This document shows, piece after piece, positions 56,940-64,000 of a stretch of DNA of 64,000 bases (the first letter of the stretch is position 1; every line of letters begins with the position of its first letter). The position numbers and the translations under genes were made by a program. Source of the stretch: Pseudomonadota bacterium (GTDB lineage Bacteria > Pseudomonadota > Gammaproteobacteria > Burkholderiales > Rhodocyclaceae); contig QQUN01000054.1 in assembly GCA_008501585.1 (NCBI GenBank), forward strand, positions 1-64,000, in the 5' to 3' direction. The notes beneath the pieces were generated by a model. That model saw only the letters and a program-made list of their open reading frames with translations. It was not told the origin of the DNA and did no database searches.

Positions 56940-57362
56940 ATGGCCATCCAGCCGTTTCACCTTGCCTTCCCCGTCGATGATCTCGACGCCTCCCGCCGCT
57001 TCTACGGTGACATCCTGGGCTGTCCCGAAGGGCGCAGCTCGGACCACTGGATCGACTTCGACCTCTTCGGCCACCAGATCGTCGCCCACCTGGCGCCGGG
57101 GCGCAGCGGCCGGCAGGCCAGCAATGCGGTCGATGGCGACGATGTGCCGGTGCCGCATTTCGGCGTCGTCCTCAACATGACCGACTTTGACGCCCTGGCT
57201 GCGCGCCTCAAGGCGGCCGGCGTGCGCTTCATCATCGAACCGCACATCCGCTTCGCCGGCCTGCCCGGCGAGCAGGCCACCATGTTCTTCCTCGATCCGT
57301 CGGGCAATGCGCTGGAGTTCAAGGCGTTTGCGGATATCGGGCGTTTGTTCGCCAAGCAGTGA
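56940..57362 (+). CDS. VOC-family (glyoxalase/dioxygenase-like) protein
   Basis: A 140-residue cytoplasmic protein with two beta-alpha-beta-beta-beta modules. [23 protein letters not shown] and [11 protein letters not shown] form the first, [29 protein letters not shown] and [16 protein letters not shown] the second. The metal-ligand positions His (residue 7), His (near 96) and Glu (near 128) are present. GGAG precedes the ATG. The reaction is unknown; it resembles extradiol dioxygenase-related proteins. Confidence 0.82.
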   Translation: MAIQPFHLAFPVDDLDASRRFYGDILGCPEGRSSDHWIDFDLFGHQIVAHLAPGRSGRQASNAVDGDDVPVPHFGVVLNMTDFDALAARLKAAGVRFIIEPHIRFAGLPGEQATMFFLDPSGNALEFKAFADIGRLFAKQ

Positions 57363-57463
57363 TCATGCGGGGCGGGGCGATGCGCGGCCTTGCCCGTCTT
57401 GCACGACCCCGCGCTGCAATGGTGCAATGCCATCCGAGAGATGGTTCCCACCAAGAGACGCCC

Positions 57464-57946
57464 ATGAAGCCAGCCCAACACCCCACCGCCTTGCGCACGG
57501 CGCAATTGCTCAGCAACGCCGGTATCGACACGCAGGTGGTCGAGTTTGAACAGCCCACCCGCACCAGCGCCGAGGCCGCCGCAGCCATTGGCTGTTCGGT
57601 GGCGGAAATCGCCAAATCCATCGTGTTCCGCGGCACGGCCAGCGGGCAGGCGGTGGTCGTGGTGGCCAGTGGCGACAACCGGGTGAGCGAAGCCAAGGTG
57701 GCCGATGCGGTCGGCGAGGCGCTGGCCCGCGCCGATGCCGATTTCGTGCGCAGCGCCACCGGCTACGCCATCGGTGGCGTGGCGCCGCTCGGCCATGTGC
57801 AGCCGGTCAAGCTCCTGCTCGACGAAGACCTGCAACGCTTCGAGACGGTGTGGGCGGCGGCCGGCACGCCGTTTTCGGTGTTCCGGCTCACACCGGCGCA
57901 GTTGAAAGCGCTGACCGGGTGTGAGTGGGGCGACGTGCGGCTGTAG
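57464..57946 (+). CDS. YbaK/EbsC-family aminoacyl-tRNA deacylase-like protein
   Basis: A 160-residue protein of the prolyl-tRNA synthetase editing-domain superfamily. EIAKSIVFRG carries the conserved lysine, and YAIGGVAPLGH and the DEDLQRFETVWAAAGTPFSVFRLTPAQL segment are typical. It would hydrolyse a mischarged tRNA. The start ATG at 57464 has GAGA upstream; longer in-frame starts precede the family N-terminus. Confidence 0.85.
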   Translation: MKPAQHPTALRTAQLLSNAGIDTQVVEFEQPTRTSAEAAAAIGCSVAEIAKSIVFRGTASGQAVVVVASGDNRVSEAKVADAVGEALARADADFVRSATGYAIGGVAPLGHVQPVKLLLDEDLQRFETVWAAAGTPFSVFRLTPAQLKALTGCEWGDVRL

Positions 57947-57980
57947 GCACCGGTCTCCAACCGGTCTGGCGCCCGCGATC

Positions 57981-58832
57981 ATGGCCATGCTCGATCACAA
58001 GCTGTTTTACTTCTTGGCCGGCCTGGTGCTCGGGCTGTCGCTCGCGTTCGGACCGGCGGCGGTGAAGCGGATGGCCGCATGGCGCGACGGGCCGGATCGG
58101 GTCGATGTCTATCACTCGGTCGACGGTCACGACCTGCACCTGCATGTCTTCGAGGCGCAGGGCGCAAGGCCGGCGGCGGGGTTTCCCGCGTTGCTGCTGT
58201 TCCATGGTGGGGCGTGGCAGTACGGCAGCGCCGCGGCGTTCTATCCGCAGTGCCGTGTCTTTGCGGCGCGGGGGGTGACCTGCATCAGCGCCGAGTACCG
58301 GATTGCGTCGCGGCACGACACCGACCCGCGGGCGGCGGTGGCGGATGCGCGCGCCGCCTTTGCCCATGTGTGGCGCCATGCCGCGGCGCTCGGGATCGAC
58401 CCGCAGCGTATCGCGGCCGGTGGGGGCTCGTCCGGCGGCCATCTGGCGGCGATGCTCGGCGTGGCCGGCGCGGCGGATGTCCGGCCCGCGGCGCTGGTGT
58501 TGTACAACCCGATGCTTGACCTGTCGCCGGGGCGGCCGGACCATCATCTGGTGGCGGCGTTCTGGCAGAGCGTGTCGCCCCATCATCGCGTCGATGCGGC
58601 AACCCCGCCGAGCCTGATTCTGCTCGGGACGGAAGACAAGGAGGTGCCGGTGTCGACGGCGCAGGCGTTCTGCGATGCGGTGGCCGCCCAGGGCGGGCAC
58701 TGCGAACTGGCGGTGTACGACGGCGCGCGGCACGGGTTTTTCAACCTGCGGGAGAACGACCGCGGGCATTTTGATGCGACCAATGCGCGGGTCGTGGAAT
58801 TTCTGACGGCCATGGGCTGGCTGCGTCCTTGA
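57981..58832 (+). CDS. Membrane-anchored alpha/beta hydrolase (HSL-like)
   Basis: A 283-residue hydrolase. A single N-terminal helix (KLFYFLAGLVLGLSLAFG) anchors it. The oxyanion-hole HGG in LLLFHGGAWQ, the nucleophile motif GGGSSGGH, the acid in LLGTEDKEVPV and the histidine in GARHGFF complete the catalytic set of the hormone-sensitive-lipase branch. It would cleave small esters. It stands alone. Confidence 0.85.
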   Translation: MAMLDHKLFYFLAGLVLGLSLAFGPAAVKRMAAWRDGPDRVDVYHSVDGHDLHLHVFEAQGARPAAGFPALLLFHGGAWQYGSAAAFYPQCRVFAARGVTCISAEYRIASRHDTDPRAAVADARAAFAHVWRHAAALGIDPQRIAAGGGSSGGHLAAMLGVAGAADVRPAALVLYNPMLDLSPGRPDHHLVAAFWQSVSPHHRVDAATPPSLILLGTEDKEVPVSTAQAFCDAVAAQGGHCELAVYDGARHGFFNLRENDRGHFDATNARVVEFLTAMGWLRP

Positions 58833-58868
58833 ACGCAGGCGCGGGGCTGGTGGCGACGTGGACGACCG

Positions 58869-59552
58869 ATGAATCCGATACTCGACAATATTGCCTGGCA
58901 CACGCTGTCGGGACGGCACGCCGGATTTTCGGCCGGCACCGCGACGGCCCGCCGGTATGCGGCCGGTTTCTCACCGATCATCGCCTTCGCCGATGTGACG
59001 CAGCCTGATCTGGCCGCCCTCAAGCCATTCTGCGATGCCGGCGAGCAGTTCTATTGTGCGGACTGGGCGGGCGTGGTGCCGGCGGGCTGGCGACTGGCGG
59101 CAGAGGCCCGCATGTTCCGCATGGTGTGGGCGGGTGCGGCGCCGGCGGTGGATGAACCGGACGGCGAGGCCATCGTGCCGCTCACGGCAGCACACGCCGC
59201 GTCGGCGGTAGCGCTCGCCACGCTCACCAACCCCGGCCCGTTCGGTCCGCGCACCATCGAACTGGGCGACTACATCGGCTGTTTTGACGGCGGCCGCCTG
59301 GTGGCGATGGCGGGCGAGCGCATGCACGCCGGGCCGTTTCACGAGATCAGCGGGGTGTGCACGGATCCGGGCTTCCAGGGCCGGGGGCTGGCGCGGCGCT
59401 TGATGCTGGCCTTGATCCGCCGCCAGATGCAGCGCGGCGAGACCCCCTTTCTGCATGTGATGAGCAACAACACGACAGCGCACGGGCTGTATCTGCGGAT
59501 GGGTTTCGAGGACTACCGCGAGGTGCCGGTGCGGGTGATTGCGCGGCTATAG
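58869..59552 (+). CDS. GNAT-family acetyltransferase
   Basis: A 227-residue acetyltransferase. The C-terminal half carries the acetyl-CoA-binding motif (VCTDPGFQGRGLARRLMLALI) and LHVMSNNTTAHGLYLRMGFEDYREVPVRVI, typical of FR47/GNAT proteins. The N-terminal half resembles the related DUF-type extension. Its last 30 codons belong to a 247-bp segment that is duplicated just downstream. Confidence 0.85.
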   Translation: MNPILDNIAWHTLSGRHAGFSAGTATARRYAAGFSPIIAFADVTQPDLAALKPFCDAGEQFYCADWAGVVPAGWRLAAEARMFRMVWAGAAPAVDEPDGEAIVPLTAAHAASAVALATLTNPGPFGPRTIELGDYIGCFDGGRLVAMAGERMHAGPFHEISGVCTDPGFQGRGLARRLMLALIRRQMQRGETPFLHVMSNNTTAHGLYLRMGFEDYREVPVRVIARL

Positions 59553-59707
59553 GGCCCGGATGCTGATCGAAAGGCGGGCTGGGCACTTGCGTCGATTTCG
59601 CGGCCGCCACGGTCGCCCGGCCGAGGGCCGCAGGCCCGACGCCGGGGACAACGTGTCCCGCTGGCGAGGCCGCTCCCGGCGTCGCTGCGCTCGGCCGGGC
59701 TACGTGC
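59461..59707 (+). repeat. 247-bp direct repeat, copy A (3' end of the acetyltransferase plus downstream element)
   Basis: Similar over its whole length to 59744-59990 with no visible insertions or deletions and with scattered substitutions. It covers the last 30 codons of the acetyltransferase, its stop and about 155 bases of downstream sequence, including an 86-bp palindromic element. Confidence 0.85.
59615..59700. repeat. REP-like structured palindrome, copy A
   Basis: An 86-bp element bounded by GCCCGGCCGAG and CTCGGCCGGGC. Inside are a second inverted pair (CGACGCCGGG with CCCGGCGTCG) and a small GGGCC-GCA-GGCCC hairpin, so the RNA could fold as a branched structure. It resembles GC-rich repetitive extragenic palindromes. 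Confidence 0.6.
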
Positions 59708-59745
59708 CGGCGCCATCGCCAGATGCTACCTGTTGAACCCGTTTG

Positions 59746-59835
59746 AGCAACAACACCACAGCGCACAGGCTGTATCTGCGGATGGGTTTCGAGGACTACC
59801 GCGAGGTGCCGGTGCGGGTGATTTCTCGGCTGTAG
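59746..59835 (+). pseudogene. Remnant of an acetyltransferase 3' end
   Basis: Thirty codons (SNNTTAQRLYLRMGFEDY... to a TAG stop) that differ from the intact gene's last codons at only a few residues. No upstream coding sequence accompanies it, so it is a non-functional fragment created by duplication. Confidence 0.7.
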
Positions 59836-59897
59836 GGTTCGGATGCTGATCGAAAGGCGGGTTGGGTGGTTGTGTCGTTTTCGTGGCCGCCACCGTA

Positions 59898-59983
59898 GCC
59901 CGGCCGAGGGCCGCAGGCCCGACGCCGGGGACAACGTGCCCCGCTGGCGAGGCCGCTCCTGGCGTCGCTGCGCTCGGCCGGGC
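59898..59983. repeat. REP-like structured palindrome, copy B
   Basis: The 86-bp element in the second repeat copy, with the same 11-bp outer arms and one substitution in the inner arm that keeps pairing as G-U in the transcript. It lies 16 bases before the norD stop codon, convergent with it. Confidence 0.6.
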
Positions 59984-59999
59984 GACGTGCATGACGTGC

Positions 60000-61844
60000 C
60001 TACATCGCCGTCAGTTGTGCATACAGCATCGGCAGCCGCGACGGCAGTTCCTCAGGTTTGCGGATGACGGTGAAACCGGCGGGGCCGAAGAGGTGGGGCA
60101 GGTAGCCTTCGCCTTCCTTGTCGATGGTGACGCAGAAGGGCTTGAGGCCGGCGTTGCGGGCTTCGATCAGGCTCATTCGGGTGTCCTCGATGCCGTAGCG
60201 GCTGTCGTACTGGTCGAGGTCGTTGGGCTTGCCGTCGGAGAGGATCAGCATCAGGCGCAGCGCGTTGGGTTGCTTTTCGAGGATGCGGCTGGCGTAGCGG
60301 ATGGCGGCGCCCATGCGGGTGTAGTAGCCGGGCTTGAGCGCGGCGATGCGTCCGAGCGTGGCGGGGCCGTGCTTTTCTTCGAAGGTCTTGATCTGGTGGA
60401 AGCGGATGTTCTCGCGCCGCAGGCTGGAGAAGCCGTAGAGCGCGAAGCGGTCGCCGGTGGCGCCGAGGGCCTCGGAGAACAGGGTGAGGCTGTCGCGGAT
60501 CACGTCGATGACGCGGGCGTGGTCGCTGACCCAGGCATCGGTCGACAGCGACAGGTCGGCCAGCACCAGGCAGGCCATGTCGCGCTCGTGGCGTTCGAGC
60601 TTGAGGTAGTTGCCGAAGGCGTTGTCGGTGTGGCCGGCGCGGCGGTCGGACCAGGTGCGCACGCAGGCGTCCACGTCCAGTTCCGAGCCGTCGGGCTGGT
60701 TCTTGAACCAGCGGCGCGAGGGGGCGAGCGCTTCGAGCTGCTGGCGGACCTTGCGCACCGGCTTGCGCAGGCGCTCGGGCACCTCGATGGGCGGGGCGTC
60801 GCGGGCATCGAGCAGGTCGAGCCGGCACTGGTCTTTCTTGAGCGTGCGCTTTTTCCAGTCCCACTCGGGTAGCAGGATGCCGCTTTGCAGGGGGATGTCA
60901 TCGGCGGCCGCGGAGGGCAGGTCGAGGTCGAAACGCACGCGTGAGGCCAGGGTCTTGCCGTCGCGGGCGATGGCGAGCTTGTCCATGTCGGGCGCGGCCT
61001 TGGCGGCGTCTTCTTCCGGGTCTTCGTCGAGGCCGCGATTGACCTTCACATACTCGGCCCAGGAAACAAGACTTTCGGCACGGAAGGGCAGGATGAAGCC
61101 GTCCTTGCCGTCGGGCATGTCCTCGCGCGTGGCCTGCTGCCGTTGCTGGGCGGCGTCGACGGTCTTGCCGTGTTCGTCGTCCGGGTCTTGCGGGGTGTTC
61201 TCGGCGTCGTCGGGGCGGGTGCGGCGGTCGATCTGCGCGGGCGAGGGGTAGAGCCACATCGGCACCGGCTGCGGCGGCCGACGGCTGGCGGGTAGCGGGC
61301 CGGCGCTGCCGGGTTCGTTCAGCGCCTGACGGATGGCGGCCTCGACCGCGGCTTCGTCCTTGGGCAGCTTTTCGGGCGGGATGCGCAGCGCCAGGCAGGC
61401 CGCGACGAGGCGCCGGTAGCGCGCCTCGAAGCCCGGATAGCGTTGCAGCGTAAACAGCGTGGCCTGCTGGTTGGCGACCAGCCAGTCGCCGCTGGCACGG
61501 CCGGTGGCCGCGGCCTGGGCAATCAGCCACAGGTAGAGATCTCGGTTGGCGGCGCGCTCGGGGAACAGCGACAGGCTGGGCGGCAGGTTGAGGGTTTCGG
61601 CGTCGCGGGTGGCGTGGGCTACGCGGTCTTCGACATGGGCGATGCGCGCCAGCCAGCGCCGGCGGCCGCCGTGCTCGACTTCGGCCGCGGCGGCCACGCG
61701 CAGGCCGGGGTCGCCGCCGAGGGCGCGGAACAGCACGCCGGCGGTCTTCTCGATCTCTTCCAGGTGCACGATGGCATCCGGGTAGTCGCGCCGGGCGCTG
61801 CGGGTGATGAACTTGTGCCAGAGGTCGCCGACGTATTCTTCCAT
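60000..61844 (-). CDS. norD: Nitric oxide reductase activation protein NorD
   Basis: A 614-residue cytoplasmic protein. The N-terminus (MEEYVGDLWHKFITRSARRDYPDAIVHLEEIEKTAGVLFRALGGD) is characteristic of NorD, and a C-terminal von Willebrand A domain carries the metal-site motif LADLSLSTDAW (DxSxS) and LILSDGKPND. NorD works with the NorQ ATPase to mature the NorCB reductase. CbbO-type proteins share the vWA domain but are longer and differ at the N-terminus. The start at 61844 overlaps the preceding gene's stop (TAATG). Confidence 0.9.
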   Translation of the reverse strand: MEEYVGDLWHKFITRSARRDYPDAIVHLEEIEKTAGVLFRALGGDPGLRVAAAAEVEHGGRRRWLARIAHVEDRVAHATRDAETLNLPPSLSLFPERAANRDLYLWLIAQAAATGRASGDWLVANQQATLFTLQRYPGFEARYRRLVAACLALRIPPEKLPKDEAAVEAAIRQALNEPGSAGPLPASRRPPQPVPMWLYPSPAQIDRRTRPDDAENTPQDPDDEHGKTVDAAQQRQQATREDMPDGKDGFILPFRAESLVSWAEYVKVNRGLDEDPEEDAAKAAPDMDKLAIARDGKTLASRVRFDLDLPSAAADDIPLQSGILLPEWDWKKRTLKKDQCRLDLLDARDAPPIEVPERLRKPVRKVRQQLEALAPSRRWFKNQPDGSELDVDACVRTWSDRRAGHTDNAFGNYLKLERHERDMACLVLADLSLSTDAWVSDHARVIDVIRDSLTLFSEALGATGDRFALYGFSSLRRENIRFHQIKTFEEKHGPATLGRIAALKPGYYTRMGAAIRYASRILEKQPNALRLMLILSDGKPNDLDQYDSRYGIEDTRMSLIEARNAGLKPFCVTIDKEGEGYLPHLFGPAGFTVIRKPEELPSRLPMLYAQLTAM

Positions 61845-62920
61845 TAGAGCCTTACCTTGCCGCCGGCGCGCAGGCCGGCTTCGTTTTGACGCGCGGCTTC
61901 GCCGCTGACCCAGGACAGCAGCGGGCCGTTGGGGTTGTCTTTCTGGGTGGTTTCGCAGGCACTGACGCACTGTGCGCACTGCGTACAGGTGAACATCTGC
62001 CGCTTGATGTTGCGCGGCTTGAGGCGCATCGGGCAGACATGGTCGCAGGCCGAGTAGCAGTCGTTGCAATCGGCGCCGCGCTGACGCTGGAAGCCGACCA
62101 CCATGGCGTCGCGGTTGCCCATCCAGGCCAGGCTCTGGAACAGGCCGACGGCGCAGGCGAAGCGGCAGAACAGGTGCCGCGCAAAGAGGAACTCGGCGCT
62201 CAGCACGACGGTGCCGGCGGTGATGAAGATGAACTGGTTGCGCGTGGGCGTGCCGGCGAGCAGGTTGCCGTACACCTCGAAGGGCGGCAGTAGGTAGGTG
62301 AGCAGCACCACGGCCCAGACGAAGGCAAAGCCGATCGCCAGCGGCACGGTGATGAACCACCAGCGCGGGTCGGCGCGCCAGGTGGTGCCGTCGGGTTCGC
62401 GCGTGGGCAGGCGGCGCTTTTCCCAGATGCTGGGCTTGGCGGTGGCGCGACGCATGAGCTGGTTGATGGTCTCGACCACCGAAAAATGCGGGCACAGCCA
62501 GCCGCAGTAGAGCCGCCCCCATTTCCAGGACACCCAGATCAGCGCCGCACCGGCGCCGAGAATGGGCAGGAAGATCTTGAGGCCGATGTTGATCCACAGC
62601 TGCCCGAGGCCGATCTGCCCGGCGCTGTAGTCGGCCAGTCCGACGCGCCACTCCAGGCCGAGGAACCAGGCATGGCCGGCGACCAGGTCGTAACGCAGCA
62701 GGTCGAACACCGGCGCCAGCACGAACAGCACGAAGAAGCCGACCTGCGCCCACAGCCGGGCGCGCTGCCGGCCACCATCGGGCGCGGTTGCGCTGGCCGG
62801 CAGGATCGGGATGACGGGGTGCGAGCCCTCAGTGCCGCCGGGACGCCCCAAGGCACTGAGCAGCCCCCCCGGGGGGCAGCGAGCATCGCGAGCGTGGGGG
62901 GGGCTTTGCAGATCAGGCAT
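61844..62920 (-). CDS. NapH/CcoG-like membrane polyferredoxin
   Basis: A 358-residue inner-membrane iron-sulfur protein with about five membrane helices. The helix-associated cysteine motifs CGWLCPHF and CRFACAVG and two 4Fe-4S motifs (CNDCYSACDHVCP and CTQCAQCVSACE) give the NapH-like arrangement. It may deliver electrons or assist metal-centre assembly for denitrification. The ATG at 62920 overlaps the upstream stop. About the first 45 residues are poorly hydrophobic, Pro/Gly-rich and encoded by a GC-rich palindromic stretch, so the true start could be further in. Confidence 0.8.
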   Translation of the reverse strand: MPDLQSPPHARDARCPPGGLLSALGRPGGTEGSHPVIPILPASATAPDGGRQRARLWAQVGFFVLFVLAPVFDLLRYDLVAGHAWFLGLEWRVGLADYSAGQIGLGQLWINIGLKIFLPILGAGAALIWVSWKWGRLYCGWLCPHFSVVETINQLMRRATAKPSIWEKRRLPTREPDGTTWRADPRWWFITVPLAIGFAFVWAVVLLTYLLPPFEVYGNLLAGTPTRNQFIFITAGTVVLSAEFLFARHLFCRFACAVGLFQSLAWMGNRDAMVVGFQRQRGADCNDCYSACDHVCPMRLKPRNIKRQMFTCTQCAQCVSACETTQKDNPNGPLLSWVSGEAARQNEAGLRAGGKVRL

Positions 62921-63311
62921 CGCAGGGACGGCCGATCAGCGGGAAGCGGTAGGGCTTGCCGGCCAGCGCCCGGGCGAGGCCGATGGCACCGAAGAAGATC
63001 AGCGTGGTGTGGCAGGTGGTGAAGTAGAGAATGGCGACGACCCAGGTGTTGGGCGAGTCGTAGCCGCCGAGCAGGATGATCGCGGCGTTGGCGACGACCA
63101 GCAGCAGGCCGGCCCACAGGCTGGCGAAGAAGACCTGGTCGAGATGGCAGCGGGCCAGCGCGCCGGCCTGCTTGCGCTTGGTGAACCACAGCCAGGCAAT
63201 GCCGAGAAAGCCCACCCCCGGCACGATCATGAGGTTGACCAGGTAGAGCGATTCGGCAGCAACGGCCAGTGCCTGGTTTTCTTCGGCGACGGCCTCGGAG
63301 GTGGGGTCCAT
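62913..63311 (-). CDS. Small membrane protein of the nor cluster
   Basis: A 132-residue protein with three hydrophobic segments (LYLVNLMIVPGVGFLGIAWLWF, VFFASLWAGLLLVVANAAIILLGG, WVVAILYFTTCHTTLIFFGAIGLARAL). No family is confidently recognised. It lies between norQ and the polyferredoxin on the same strand and is coupled to the latter by a short overlap, which suggests a role in the reductase complex or its assembly. The start at 63311 (MDPTSEA) is preferred over a TTG at 63344. Confidence 0.6.
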   Translation of the reverse strand: MDPTSEAVAEENQALAVAAESLYLVNLMIVPGVGFLGIAWLWFTKRKQAGALARCHLDQVFFASLWAGLLLVVANAAIILLGGYDSPNTWVVAILYFTTCHTTLIFFGAIGLARALAGKPYRFPLIGRPCDA

Positions 63312-63376
63312 GGCGTGTCTCGCGTGGCTGATGGGATGCTTCAAGCCTAGCAGGCGCGTGGCCTGCCGGCGAAGAA

Positions 63377-64000
<624 letters not shown>

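Larger units (their letters stand above)
59744..59990 (+). repeat. 247-bp direct repeat, copy B
   Basis: Second copy, offset by 283 bases from copy A. The acetyltransferase tail is preserved as an open frame but has no start or upstream domain, and the palindromic element is also present. Confidence 0.85.

Overview
The window is GC-rich chromosomal DNA from a betaproteobacterium. It most resembles Rhodocyclales (the Azoarcus/Thauera/Zoogloea group), a lineage of facultative denitrifiers. Evidence for this is the gene order pepA-holC-valS, lptFG, rpsP-rimM-trmD-rplS and ilvBHC-psd-pssA-leuA, the sigma factor/DUF3619/DUF3106/RDD operon, and the start of a nitric oxide reductase accessory cluster at the right edge. 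No rRNA, tRNA, prophage, insertion sequence or CRISPR array was seen.

Layout. 1-5.7 kb: a catabolic and uptake cluster with a cut-off hydratase, a TctA-TctB fusion, TctC, a 4-oxalomesaconate tautomerase-like enzyme and a divergent LysR regulator. 5.9-10.2 kb: an ABC-2 exporter coupled to a glutathione S-transferase, a MarR/EamA divergent pair with two operator-like palindromes, and a hypoxanthine-DNA glycosylase. 10.3-16.3 kb: two envelope proteins sharing a C-terminal motif (one with a 99-nt tandem repeat), a SagB-like double nitroreductase, an AGCS symporter and a secreted delta-class carbonic anhydrase. 16.5-23.5 kb: a PepSY/flavodoxin/reductase fusion followed by a complete MacAB-OprM type tripartite efflux operon. 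23.5-30 kb: assorted single genes (TSUP, CDGSH, EF-hand, MarC, DehI dehalogenase, MaoC) and the first copy of a short inverted-repeat-bounded element. 30-44.5 kb: housekeeping genes (valS, holC, pepA, lptFG, ribosomal operon, pyrF) with a few unknowns. 44.6-51.5 kb: branched-chain amino acid and phospholipid synthesis, with an apparently leaderless leader peptide in front of leuA and a second copy of the short element. 51.6-57 kb: the sigma factor operon and a PhnD/C/E/E-type ABC importer of the kind annotated as putative selenate transporter. 57-60 kb: small enzymes and a 247-bp duplicated segment with structured palindromes. 60-64 kb: norD, a polyferredoxin, a small membrane protein and norQ, read toward the left, with norCB expected just outside.

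Several units look functionally coherent. The tripartite tricarboxylate transporter probably feeds a methylfumarate- or oxalomesaconate-like substrate to the neighbouring enzymes. The inner-membrane reductase plus MacAB-OprM pump resembles the FpvG and PvdRT-OpmQ logic of siderophore iron release and recycling. norQ/norD would activate a nitric oxide reductase. The most interesting non-coding signals are the leuA leader, the short elements whose right ends supply the stop codons of dehI and psd, the structured leader of the PhnD-type operon, and the duplicated acetyltransferase tail.
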